A program made the position numbers and the translations under genes. The notes under the pieces are model-generated. The model was not told where the DNA came from. It saw nothing but the letters and a program-made list of their open reading frames with translations, and ran no database searches. Shown in pieces: positions 7,390-15,917 of a stretch of DNA of 64,000 bases (within the stretch, counting starts at the first letter, position 1; the number at the start of each line of letters is the position of its first letter). This DNA is from Blautia glucerasea (GTDB lineage: Bacteria; Bacillota; Clostridia; Lachnospirales; Lachnospiraceae). The stretch covers positions 34,140 through 98,139 of the forward strand of contig NZ_JAAITU010000008.1 in the NCBI RefSeq assembly GCF_013304385.1. Direction: 5' to 3'.

Positions 7390-8551
7390 TTATTTGCAAT
7401 TCATTAAGATATTTTTTACATCAGGCACCTGAAGCTTTACATAAGCTCTTGAGGCGATTCCGCTGGTTCTTACTGCTTCCGCTGCCATCTCATCAAATTT
7501 TTCTTCTAATACTCCTGCTTCTGAAAGAGTGGAAGGCATTGCAAGGGACCGATTGAACTGTCTGACCTTTTCAATCCCAAGCCTGGCTGCTTTTCTGTCA
7601 TCAGCTTCCCCTACTCCGAATACTTCTCTTGCAAATCTTGCAAATCGAGGTGCTGTCTTATCAGACAAAACATATTCCATCCACGCAGGTGTCAGTATGG
7701 CAAGCCCGACTCCATGTGTGATGTCATAATAAGCACTAAGCACATGCTCAATGGGATGAACGCTCCAGGCTCCACCCTTTCCTACAGTAAGCAGATGATT
7801 TAACCCGATTGTTGATGCCCACATCAGATTAGATCTGGCCTCATAATTTTCCGGTTCATCCATTGCTTTGCGGGCATATTTCACCACGGTTTTCATTACC
7901 GCCTCGCTGAGCACATCTGTAATATAGGCCTCATCATTTGGCTGGAAATACTGCTCCATTACGTGGGAAAGAATATCAACCGCACCTGCTGCCGTCTGTT
8001 TGGAAGGCAATGTATACAGATATGTAGGATCACAGAAGGATAACCTGGGATACAACAGAGGATGGTTTATCTCCAGTTTCTCATGGGTCTTCTCATTGCT
8101 GATGACTGCTCCGGAATTCATTTCAGAACCGGTAGCACATATTGTAAGAACCACTGCAACAGGCAGCGCTCCTGCCACAAGACTTCTGTCCTTAACCAGA
8201 TCCCAGGGCTGGCCATCATAACAGGCTGATGCTGCGATATGTTAAGATGCATCGATGGTACTTCCACCTCCCACAGCCAATATGACCTGTATCCCCTTTT
8301 CTTTGCAGATCGCAGTGCCCTTTTCCACAGAGGTAAGCTTTGGATTAGGTTCTATCCCAGGCAGTTCTGACACTTCAAAATCCTTAAAAAGCTCCCGAAT
8401 CTTGTCATAAAGGCCACTCCTTTTAATGCTCCCGCCACCAATATACAAGCAAAACCTTCTTTCCGTATTTTGCCAGTTCTTCAAGCAGACACTGTATCTG
8501 ATCCTTACCAACTCTGATATCTGTTGGGATATGAAATGTGAAATTATTCAT
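7390..8551 (-). pseudogene. Iron-containing alcohol dehydrogenase (butanol dehydrogenase type), broken
   Basis: Reading from an intact ATG at 8551 gives '[20 protein letters not shown]', the standard start of BdhA/YqhD-type alcohol dehydrogenases. A one-base insertion near 8440 (GTATATTGGTGGCGGG where GTATATGGTGGCGGG is expected) shifts the frame in the GGGS nucleotide-binding motif. Further on, a TAA at 8242-8244 interrupts '..GGGSTIDAS*HIAA..', exactly where family members have a lysine codon, so one A-to-T change explains it. Iron-binding motifs remain downstream ('DILSHVMEQYF', 'HVLSAYYDITHG'). Two independent lesions argue for real decay rather than recoding. The ancestral role was NAD(P)H-dependent aldehyde reduction. 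An intact relative lies at 50424-51605. Confidence 0.85.
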
Positions 8552-8601
8552 TCTGATCTCCTTCTTTATCCTGCATCTATTTCTTCAAAATCACAAAACA
8601 G

Positions 8602-9037
8602 TTAAATCTTTGCCTTATACCGGTCATAATGTAAGGCCTGGATATCCACATCTGTTTTTCCTGTGACAATAAGCTTTGCAAGCTGCTCTCCCACTGCCGG
8701 CGCAATACCAAAACCATGACCGTTAAAAGCACAAGCCACGTACAATCCTGGGATTTCATCCACTGTTCCAAGGGATGGGACGCCATCTGAGGAAGCATCC
8801 ATCCAGCCTGCCCAGGTCCTTACGATCTTGGCATTGGCAAGATCCGGAAAGTACTTCATGATTCCACGGCAGATACAAGGTGCTGTTTTGGATGAATTTA
8901 CCGGTGTTCCGTTATCCTTATTATACCTCTCCAGGCGGAAGAACCGCCAAATACAAAGGAGCCATGCTTTGTCTGATGTCCATAAAAGTCTGCCTCTGCA
9001 GTACCCCCACAGCTTCTCTTGGGACCATTCATGGATG
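8602..9037 (-). pseudogene. C-terminal remnant of an FAD-dependent oxidoreductase (DAO family)
   Basis: The segment encodes the end of an amino-acid-oxidase-type flavoprotein: 'TAEADFYGHQTKHGSFVFGG' is followed, after a frame change, by 'LERYNKDNGTPV', 'GIMKYFPDLANAKIVRTWAG' and 'CAFNGHGFGIAPAVG'. Near 8935 one G appears to be missing (TCTTCCGCCTGGAG where TCTTCCGGCCTGGAG would read S-S-G-L-E), which breaks the frame. The N-terminal FAD-binding Rossmann half is absent, and the remnant abuts the stop of the Rpn-type gene at 9042. This is a truncated, frameshifted fragment without expected activity. It sits next to another pseudogene, marking a decaying segment. Confidence 0.8.
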
Positions 9038-9041
9038 TGAT

Positions 9042-10058
9042 TTAATCAATTCCGTACTCTTCACAAAGCTTTTGACGGAACGCAGGATCATCAAGTGCCC
9101 GTTTCAAATCATCAAGCCGATTATCTCCTAGCAGGGATCTTGTAAGCTTCTGCTCGCGCTGTATCCCGGCAGACACTCCCTCTGCTCTTCCTTCTGCTCT
9201 TCCTTCTTCTCTTCCTTCTTCTCTTCCAGCTGCTCTTCCCTTTTCCTCTATGCCAAGAATCCCTTTACAAACATTCACCTTTTCTCCCCTGGCTTCCTTT
9301 TCTATCTTCATTCCCGTCATCTCCTCCATCACTCGAACAGCTTTTCTGTCCACAGTTGCAAATGCGGCGTTCGCTTTTACAAGCCTTTCCAGTTTTTCTG
9401 CATCCTCAGAATACTTAATAAACTGCATCACTTCCCGAAAATTAGAGGTAAAGTGCTCCAGCTCCTCTTCGCTCATTTCCCCTGGTGCAATTAGATTGAT
9501 CCGATAATCCGGAACCAATGACAAAATCTTTTCATCCTGCACTGCCAGCATCTCATGGAGAGACCTTGGTGCCTCCCAGTTGTCAGCCCCAAAATACACC
9601 ACAACTGTTATGATTGGGAGCAATCTGTCTTCCTTGTAAAAGCCTGAAAGGAACTCTGCCGGATCCGGTTTCTTCTCCTTTGGATTCTTCTTCCGCAATG
9701 CCTCTCTGTGGGAAGACTCCGCTTTCTGTACCTGTGCCGCATATTCCAGAGAATCATAAACCATGTTTTTCACTGGCATTGCGTAATGGACATTTGACTG
9801 GTTTTCCACTCCCAGGAGCAGATACACCGCATTTTCATCCTTCATCGCACACAGAATCTTGAACACATCCCGGTATTTCTGATAAGGCACCTCCGCCCCG
9901 TCAGCTCCATAAGGGATCACCACACTGGCCGTATCCAGTTCCTTTAAATTCTTAGGGTCAATGACCTTTTCTCCTTGGTAGATCATATGGTTGAACACAT
10001 CCGCAAAGACCTCTGTGTCTTCCATGTACTCTTTTGTGATGATATCCTTTCTTCCCAT
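9042..10058 (-). CDS. Rpn-family recombination-promoting nuclease / PD-(D/E)XK transposase-like protein
   Basis: This 338-residue protein has the N-terminal PD-(D/E)XK-like domain of the Rpn/'Transposase_31' group, common in multiple copies in clostridia. Family-like features are the start 'KEYMEDTEVFADVFNHMIY', the strand-plus-motif 'YLLLGVENQSNVHYAMP' with the ExQ residues, and 'PIITVVVYFGADNW'. Near the C-terminus is an uninterrupted charged tetrapeptide repeat (REEG/RAEG, five units), encoded by near-identical 12-bp repeats. AAGGTGG before the ATG at 10058 sets the start. Rpn proteins are DNA endonucleases that stimulate recombination. No inverted terminal repeats or target duplication are evident around this copy. 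Its position beside two pseudogenes fits a plastic region. Confidence 0.8.
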   Translation of the reverse strand: MGRKDIITKEYMEDTEVFADVFNHMIYQGEKVIDPKNLKELDTASVVIPYGADGAEVPYQKYRDVFKILCAMKDENAVYLLLGVENQSNVHYAMPVKNMVYDSLEYAAQVQKAESSHREALRKKNPKEKKPDPAEFLSGFYKEDRLLPIITVVVYFGADNWEAPRSLHEMLAVQDEKILSLVPDYRINLIAPGEMSEEELEHFTSNFREVMQFIKYSEDAEKLERLVKANAAFATVDRKAVRVMEEMTGMKIEKEARGEKVNVCKGILGIEEKGRAAGREEGREEGRAEGRAEGVSAGIQREQKLTRSLLGDNRLDDLKRALDDPAFRQKLCEEYGID

Positions 10059-10263
10059 GGATTCACCACCTTCTATGATTTGTTTTTCAGAAGAGCTTAT
10101 GTAAATCAAAATCTCCTATGATATATATAGGATAACATACTGTTTCCTATTCCGAAAGAAAAATATACGGAAAATGTATAAAATTCATTTCATAAGTTTT
10201 TAATCGTATTTTTAGGAAATCCCTCATTAACAGATCATAAATCCAGGAATGTGTACCTTTTAT

Positions 10264-11082
10264 CTATTTCCATTTAATTGAATACATTCCCGAAACAGAT
10301 GGTTTCTTCCTCACAACCTTCAGATAATAGGTTCCTGGCTCCAGGCTGTGCTCATATTTATCTCCCATCCAGTCCGTATATGTAGTATCATAGCTCCACA
10401 TATAAGAATCTTTTGTACGAATTCCAGGTCCTATCAGATATATCCACATTGCTCCTGTACCATATGAAGTAAAACTCAGCTTGATCTTCTTTCTCTTTGT
10501 CAGCTTCAGCTTATACCAATGCGTTTTTTTCTCATTCTGATAGAAAAAGCCAGAAACGCTTTTCCTAGCTTTTACAGGCTTCGCTCTATTTTTTGAAGTT
10601 GCAGGCTTCCGGGAACAATATTTATAATCCAGATGAAGTTTGTATCCATCAAATCCAATATACCTGAGATAATAAGTTCCAGGCTTTACCAGAAAATAAG
10701 AATAATCCCAATAACCATGCTTATCCTCTTTTTCACTTTCACTGTAATCTTTAATATTCATGATTACTTTCTTGTCACTATTACAAAGTGCAAAGTCCCC
10801 ATGCATTTTATCAGCCCAATATGATCCTGCGAAATAGTAGGAATCTCCATAAATTTCAATTAGTGCTGTTTTGGACACTGAAAATTTATGATATACCACA
10901 TAATCCTCTATATCAGAATAATCAGCCATATCTTCCCCATTGAAGAAATACTTTCCTTCTGCAATTTTCTGCATATCAACAGTTTTGTTAAATGCATATG
11001 CATGGGCTGTAAATGGCATAAAAACAAGCATCGCAAACAGTACCAGCAATGAATATCCTATTTTTTTGAAATGTATTTTCAT
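10264..11082 (-). CDS. Secreted protein with two PPC-like beta-sandwich domains
   Basis: This 272-residue protein has a signal peptide ('YSLLVLFAMLVFMPFTAHA', cleavage near residue 28). The mature protein shows two copies of a pattern seen in bacterial pre-peptidase C-terminal-like (PPC) domains: an aromatic W/Y-rich strand and a closing 'PGTYYLRYIG' (about 142-151) or 'PGTYYLKVVR' (about 250-259) signature. No catalytic or anchoring motif is seen. PPC-like domains usually bind polymers or assist secretion in exported enzymes, but here they stand alone. The gene is just downstream of the surface-glycan locus on the same strand, about 50 bp after a YfhO-type gene, so a cell-surface role is plausible but unproven. 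Confidence 0.65.
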   Translation of the reverse strand: MKIHFKKIGYSLLVLFAMLVFMPFTAHAYAFNKTVDMQKIAEGKYFFNGEDMADYSDIEDYVVYHKFSVSKTALIEIYGDSYYFAGSYWADKMHGDFALCNSDKKVIMNIKDYSESEKEDKHGYWDYSYFLVKPGTYYLRYIGFDGYKLHLDYKYCSRKPATSKNRAKPVKARKSVSGFFYQNEKKTHWYKLKLTKRKKIKLSFTSYGTGAMWIYLIGPGIRTKDSYMWSYDTTYTDWMGDKYEHSLEPGTYYLKVVRKKPSVSGMYSIKWK

Positions 11083-11133
11083 AACCTCTCACTCCATTCT
11101 GATTATATAAAGCGATATCATAAGCTCTTTTGT

Positions 11134-13662
11134 TTATTTACATTTTTTTCTGCCATACCTGATCAGCATTACAAATAATACAATCACATATAAAGCAGAT
11201 ATTGCTCCCCCGATAAACCATTCTTTCGGACGGAATTTCATGACGATCGTATGCGTTCCCTTTGATACATGAAGTCCCATAAAACAGTTATTAATTGTGG
11301 CAATTTCTGTTTTCTCGCCATCTACATAAGCTGTCCATCCTTTATGCTTCGCCTGAAGAACTGTAACATAACCTTCTGTTGGCGCATCAACCGTCATCTG
11401 GATACTGTTAAATCCAAACCAGGAAACATCCACAATATTATCTGTGGTCATTCTTTCTGTCTGAATCAATTCTGCATTAGCAGGAACCTGCCCATCCATA
11501 GTAACACTGGCCTGCTGATACACTTTATCCAAAGATGGGAAATAAATATCTGTATAGAAGCGGCCATCTTGTTCAGTCAATGTATAATCCCCGCTGACTG
11601 TCTGATGATTACCCTCACTGTCCATGAAATCAACAGCCATCGAAATGGTATCCGTTTCCTTTGTATCCCAATAAAGTCTGACTCTTCCTGTTTGATTCTC
11701 TCCAGCTTGCATGTTCCCATCTACTGCAAATCCATTGTCGGTCTGTGTCAGATTTAACGCATCCTGTGCTGTAATCTTAGGATTTAATGTCTGATATTCC
11801 CGAATTTGTTCCTCCAGCCCCTGATCCGTATATATCTGCTCCGATGTATTTCCACCTCTTGAAACCCATTCATCATAACTTATATTATCTGGCGTGATCA
11901 CATGATTTGAGAAATATACTTCCGGGTTCTGCTCTATGATATTTCTGAAATATGTCTGTTTAAAATCATTTGTGGCTTTTAGAAGAAATGAACAGTATCC
12001 TTCCTCATCAAAGGTCTGGTTAAATACAACCTGCTGACTGTTCAATCCGCTGGTGCTTCTGGTATGCCCTGCAAAATTCACACCTCTCTTACGTTTTTCA
12101 TACAAATTGAATTCACGATCAATATTCTTTTGCGTTGCCACATCCCAGCTATACTGCCCCTGTGGATATCTGGCGATCGTAATCGGCAATTCTCCAAGAA
12201 AACATGTAAAAACCTCTATCACTACAATGCCTGTAACCAGAATCTTTCTCCAGATCATAACAACCTGTCTGGTATATACCATATAAAATACACCCAGATA
12301 TACAAGTAATATTACCCCAAGACGCATCATTGTTTCCGCAAAAGTCTTAATATTAGCCGCATCCTGCATCCCATCTACATTATGAAGATATTCTGTTACC
12401 GCAGCTGCACTTCCTACCCCAATGATTATGATCATCAGCCCAAAAGTAAATAGCAATACCTTTTTTGCAATTTTTCCTGTCTGAAGTATATCCTGTAATA
12501 CAGGTGCAAGACAAAGCAAAACAAACATTGCAACAAAAATCCTGTTCAATGTTGGAAATCGAAAACTGGAATACATTGGAACAAATCGGTACAATAAAGC
12601 GTGCAAAAACGAATTTTCGCCAAAGCATAATAAAAAAGCAGCTACAGCCAAACTCAGATAAACTTTTTTATTCTTTTGCTTTCTGTCAAAAATCATTGGC
12701 ATTAATAAAACCGTGATAATACCCATATAATAATTGGTCATGCTTGGCTCGCCAATATTAATGTAACTATAGGTCTTCGGTAAAATGAATGAGAGATAAG
12801 CCATGGAAGAAAAGCCGGAAGGTTGAACCCCTAACCCATTGCCTCTGGTAATTAACGACATATTGCTTAGAAATGGTAGCAGGATAACTGCTCCTGCCAA
12901 AACAGTAAATATACATACCAATATAAACTTTTTAAATGCTGTAAATAGGTTTTTAATTACTGTCTGATCTTTAGAATACGAAAAATACAATGTATAAGGA
13001 ACCAGAAACAAAAACAGATCCATAAACATCTCCGGATATCCGCCCATAAGAAGTTGGGCAGCACAAAAACCAGCTGCCAGAGCAAATACGACCTGCTTTT
13101 TTTCAAGATAAGAACGTACAAACAGAAATACATATGGGATCCATGCAGCAGAAATAATAATCATAATATGCTGGGCATTTCCTATAAACACACCGCTGCA
13201 GCAATACAACAGCCCGACCAGGAATCCTGCCCACTGCTTTCCTGACGATTTCTGACCATTTTCACTTAATTCCTGCCCTGCAAGAAGAAACATTCCAAAA
13301 CCGCCAATAGCGATATGGATTGCATATGAAAAAGCTACTGTTGTTGGCGTATAACCAAACCATGCCAAAATGAGGGTAATAAAATACCATACCGGTGTTC
13401 CCAATACAGCATAAGCCGGAGTCCCATAACGCATTAGGGGATTCCATAACGGCAACGTATGGTTAGCTATTGCCTCTGACATTAACACCTGAGAAGGATA
13501 TTCTGCATCCCAAATATCATATTTCATCAGGTTTTCCCCTATCAGCAGAGACCAGTTCAGCAAAAAACTAACTGCCAGGAACAGTAAAAAGATTCCCGCA
13601 TAGTTCCATGCCTTTCCTTTAAAAGCTATCCCCTTATTTTTTTCCATATCTCTTTTCCTCAT
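11134..13662 (-). CDS. YfhO-family polytopic membrane glycosyltransferase (GT-C type)
   Basis: This 842-residue protein has about a dozen hydrophobic helices and an acidic motif in the first extracytoplasmic loop ('MKYDIWDAEYPSQ'), as in GT-C enzymes that use polyprenyl-phosphate sugars. The extracellular C-terminal domain (about 560-810) ends in 'KGWTAYVDGEKTEI' and a final membrane helix, both typical of YfhO. YfhO proteins transfer sugars to teichoic acids or other surface polymers in Gram-positives. Directly upstream on the same strand are a GtrA-type protein and, further up, a GtrB-like GT2, completing the known three-part arrangement. The start could be ATG 13662 or ATG 13647; both have purine-rich sites. 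The sugar is not proven. Confidence 0.85.
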   Translation of the reverse strand: MRKRDMEKNKGIAFKGKAWNYAGIFLLFLAVSFLLNWSLLIGENLMKYDIWDAEYPSQVLMSEAIANHTLPLWNPLMRYGTPAYAVLGTPVWYFITLILAWFGYTPTTVAFSYAIHIAIGGFGMFLLAGQELSENGQKSSGKQWAGFLVGLLYCCSGVFIGNAQHIMIIISAAWIPYVFLFVRSYLEKKQVVFALAAGFCAAQLLMGGYPEMFMDLFLFLVPYTLYFSYSKDQTVIKNLFTAFKKFILVCIFTVLAGAVILLPFLSNMSLITRGNGLGVQPSGFSSMAYLSFILPKTYSYINIGEPSMTNYYMGIITVLLMPMIFDRKQKNKKVYLSLAVAAFLLCFGENSFLHALLYRFVPMYSSFRFPTLNRIFVAMFVLLCLAPVLQDILQTGKIAKKVLLFTFGLMIIIIGVGSAAAVTEYLHNVDGMQDAANIKTFAETMMRLGVILLVYLGVFYMVYTRQVVMIWRKILVTGIVVIEVFTCFLGELPITIARYPQGQYSWDVATQKNIDREFNLYEKRKRGVNFAGHTRSTSGLNSQQVVFNQTFDEEGYCSFLLKATNDFKQTYFRNIIEQNPEVYFSNHVITPDNISYDEWVSRGGNTSEQIYTDQGLEEQIREYQTLNPKITAQDALNLTQTDNGFAVDGNMQAGENQTGRVRLYWDTKETDTISMAVDFMDSEGNHQTVSGDYTLTEQDGRFYTDIYFPSLDKVYQQASVTMDGQVPANAELIQTERMTTDNIVDVSWFGFNSIQMTVDAPTEGYVTVLQAKHKGWTAYVDGEKTEIATINNCFMGLHVSKGTHTIVMKFRPKEWFIGGAISALYVIVLFVMLIRYGRKKCK

Positions 13663-13683
13663 TTCCCATTTATCCTACTATTC

Positions 13684-14217
13684 TTACTTTTTGAATGCCC
13701 AGAATTTATTCATAATAAAATTCAACGGTACACTGATCAGCAAATTGACGATTGGAGCGATCATCTTTGAAATTCCCAGGATCTGAACCCATAAAACAGA
13801 CAAAACCGTATTCAGGAACAGTCCGGTAAATGCATATGAAATATATGTCTTTATCAGTGCCTTATACCAGGACACTGCCTCGCCATCCTCGCTGTTAAAC
13901 ACATATTTACGATTCCAGTAAAACGACCAAAGCACACTAAGCACAAATGCAATGACCTGTGCGATCAAATAGTCTGTCTTCACAAACCATCCGTTTTTTT
14001 GGAAAAGAAGCAGCGAAATCACATATATCACATAAGATACAAACGTATTGCTGAGTCCCACAATTCCAAATTTAATAAATTGCAGAAATCCCTGCCATTT
14101 TTCTTCACTTATATGAAGGTGGAGTATCTTAAACACAACAAACCCTGCTGCTTTCTCAATAAATTTCCATACACTGCCTGCGATTTTCTCCATAACCAAA
14201 CTCTCTTTTTCCTTCAC
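13684..14217 (-). CDS. GtrA-family membrane protein (putative lipid-linked sugar flippase)
   Basis: This 177-residue protein contains four hydrophobic helices and the GtrA signatures 'FIKFGIVGLSNTFVSY' near the first helix, 'WSFYWNRKYVF' after the second pair and 'NFIMNKFWAF' at the C-terminus. GtrA proteins work with a GtrB-type undecaprenyl-phosphate sugar synthase and a GT-C transferase, probably flipping the lipid-linked sugar. It lies 21 bp upstream of the YfhO gene on the same strand. The listed start is a GTG; an ATG eight codons later (14193) gives 'MEKIAGSVWKF' and is also possible, and the choice does not affect the helices. Confidence 0.85.
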   Translation of the reverse strand: MKEKESLVMEKIAGSVWKFIEKAAGFVVFKILHLHISEEKWQGFLQFIKFGIVGLSNTFVSYVIYVISLLLFQKNGWFVKTDYLIAQVIAFVLSVLWSFYWNRKYVFNSEDGEAVSWYKALIKTYISYAFTGLFLNTVLSVLWVQILGISKMIAPIVNLLISVPLNFIMNKFWAFKK

Positions 14218-14256
14218 TCTCTTGTATCTAACTGAATGCTTCTACTGCACATTCCC

Positions 14257-14811
14257 TTACATCTTTATTTCTTCTGTATATCCATTAACCTCTGTCAGTC
14301 TTTTTTCATCGATCCAGATTTCATCTTCGATTCCACCTACCGATGCCGGGTGACTCCCACATACCTGGAAGCCAATCTTCAGATAGCTTTTATATGCAGC
14401 CTGATTCTCCTGATGAACAGATGCAATGATCTTCTTTAATCCCATTTTTCTAAATGCTACCATCATGGCCAATACAAAGCTTTTGCCACCGATGCCATGA
14501 CCTCTGGCTTCCATATCTCCCACCTGTAGCCGTCCGATCTCAGCCTGTTCTTCCCGAAAATCATATAAAGACAGACTTCCCACCATACGGTGTAGATGTT
14601 CTGTCTCTTCAATAGCAAATGCAATGGTATCATTATCTTTTAAATAAGATTCATACCACTTTTCCTGCATTTCTGGCGTAATATGATCAATCTTTCTAAG
14701 GAAGCGGGTCTGTGTGGCGTCATTACGCCACACCCGCAGATTCTCGATATCTTTCCGCTCCAAAGGACGGAGCATAATATTTTCATAAGAAGCATGATAC
14801 TGATGATTCAC
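14257..14811 (-). CDS. GNAT acetyltransferase, probable sugar N-acyltransferase
   Basis: This 184-residue protein is of the GCN5-related RimJ/RimL-like kind. The segment 'VGDMEARGHGIGGKSFVLAM' matches the acetyl-CoA pyrophosphate-binding motif (Q/RxxGxG/A), and 'MGLKKIIASVHQENQAAYKSYLKIGF' (split here by description only) is the usual motif B helix with Asn and Tyr. Its start overlaps the stop of the FdtB-type aminotransferase gene by 4 bp, implying translational coupling. The best guess is therefore acylation of the new 3-amino group on the dTDP sugar. Characterised FdtC/QdtC enzymes are left-handed beta-helix acyltransferases, so a GNAT here would be a non-orthologous replacement, as WecD is for the 4-amino sugar. 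The substrate is inferred. Confidence 0.78.
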   Translation of the reverse strand: MNHQYHASYENIMLRPLERKDIENLRVWRNDATQTRFLRKIDHITPEMQEKWYESYLKDNDTIAFAIEETEHLHRMVGSLSLYDFREEQAEIGRLQVGDMEARGHGIGGKSFVLAMMVAFRKMGLKKIIASVHQENQAAYKSYLKIGFQVCGSHPASVGGIEDEIWIDEKRLTEVNGYTEEIKM

Positions 14812-15917
14812 AGTCCTTCACCCTTTCCAAATTCATTCAAACATTTGATTACAAAATCCTGCTCTTCTTCTGTCATTCCATTATAAAGCGGAATAGACAG
14901 CACTTCTTTTGCATACTGTTCTGTAATGGGCAAAGACCCTTCTTTCATTCCCAGATACTGATACGCCTCTGATAAATGCGGAGGAATCGGATAGTGGATA
15001 ATTGTCCCGATCTCTCTTTCATTCAGATATTGGATCAGTTCATCTCTTCTCTCACAATGAATCACAAACTGATGCCATACAGTAGTTGCACCTTCACGAA
15101 TCTTGGGAAGATGGATCAGAGGATTCTTAATTTCTTTCAGATACCTTTCACAAAGGCTAGTCTTTTCTTTCGTCAATTCTTCCAGGTGGCCAAGTCTTAC
15201 CCTGAGAAGTCCGGCCTGAAGCTCATCTAATCTGGAATTGGCACCTACCACCTTGTTATGGTAACGCTTTTCACTTCCATAATTACGGAAGATCCTTACA
15301 TCCTGTGCAATCTTATCATCATTTGTTACAATGGCTCCTGCATCTCCAAATGCTCCTAGATTCTTGGACGGATAAAAAGAAAAACAACCAATATCCCCAA
15401 AGGTTCCTGTCATTTTCCCGTCAAAGCAGGCGCCATGAGACTGTGCACAGTCTTCTACCAGCCGCAGATCATACTTCTTTGCAAGCTCCACAACTGGTTT
15501 CATATTGGATGCCTGTCCGTATAAATGAACAACCAGAATGGCTTTTGTCCTATCTGTAATCTTCTCTTCTATTTTGGACGCATCAATATTGTTGTATTCA
15601 TCCGGCTCAACAAATATGGGGGTTGCACCGTTAATGGTGATGCCCATAACACTGGCAATATAGGTATTCCCCTGCACGATCACTTCATCCCCTTTTCCTA
15701 TTCCCAGAACACGGAATGCGATCCACAAAGCATCCAGTCCACTTGCCAGACCTACACAATGTTTTGCCCCTTCATATTGAGCAAATTCATTTTCAAAAGA
15801 TTTCACTTCATTTCCAAGTACATACCAGCCGGATCTTAACACCTGTAGAGCTTTATCCTCAAATTCCTGCTGATACATTTCAAATCCACGATCCATTCTA
15901 TTGGGCATGATCTTCAT
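14808..15917 (-). CDS. fdtB: DegT/DnrJ-type PLP sugar aminotransferase (FdtB/QdtB-like)
   Basis: This 369-residue cytoplasmic enzyme has the fold-type I features of sugar aminotransferases. The Schiff-base lysine is K185 in 'FYPSKNLGAFGDAG', PLP-binding D156 is in 'VEDCAQSHGA', and the conserved 'GNTYIAS' is at 83-89. Together with the FdtA-type isomerase two genes upstream it fits conversion of dTDP-3-keto-6-deoxyhexose to the 3-amino sugar. The start overlaps the stop of the GT2 gene by one base (TAATG) and its end overlaps the GNAT gene, so this is a tightly coupled operon. The symbol is given by context and family; whether the product has the fuco or gluco configuration cannot be read from sequence. 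Confidence 0.85.
   Translation of the reverse strand: MKIMPNRMDRGFEMYQQEFEDKALQVLRSGWYVLGNEVKSFENEFAQYEGAKHCVGLASGLDALWIAFRVLGIGKGDEVIVQGNTYIASVMGITINGATPIFVEPDEYNNIDASKIEEKITDRTKAILVVHLYGQASNMKPVVELAKKYDLRLVEDCAQSHGACFDGKMTGTFGDIGCFSFYPSKNLGAFGDAGAIVTNDDKIAQDVRIFRNYGSEKRYHNKVVGANSRLDELQAGLLRVRLGHLEELTKEKTSLCERYLKEIKNPLIHLPKIREGATTVWHQFVIHCERRDELIQYLNEREIGTIIHYPIPPHLSEAYQYLGMKEGSLPITEQYAKEVLSIPLYNGMTEEEQDFVIKCLNEFGKGEGL

Noticed and set aside
8242..8244. In-frame TAA of the alcohol dehydrogenase pseudogene as a recoded codon (pyrrolysine/selenocysteine-like)
   Set aside because: TAA is not used for known recoding of this kind, and the same gene has an independent frameshift, so decay or sequence error is simpler.
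9180..9240. Repeats in the Rpn-type gene considered as CRISPR or as a recombination site
   Set aside because: They encode an in-frame charged tetrapeptide repeat and have no spacers.
9042..10058. Rpn-type gene as part of an intact insertion sequence
   Set aside because: No terminal inverted repeats or target-site duplication could be seen around it.
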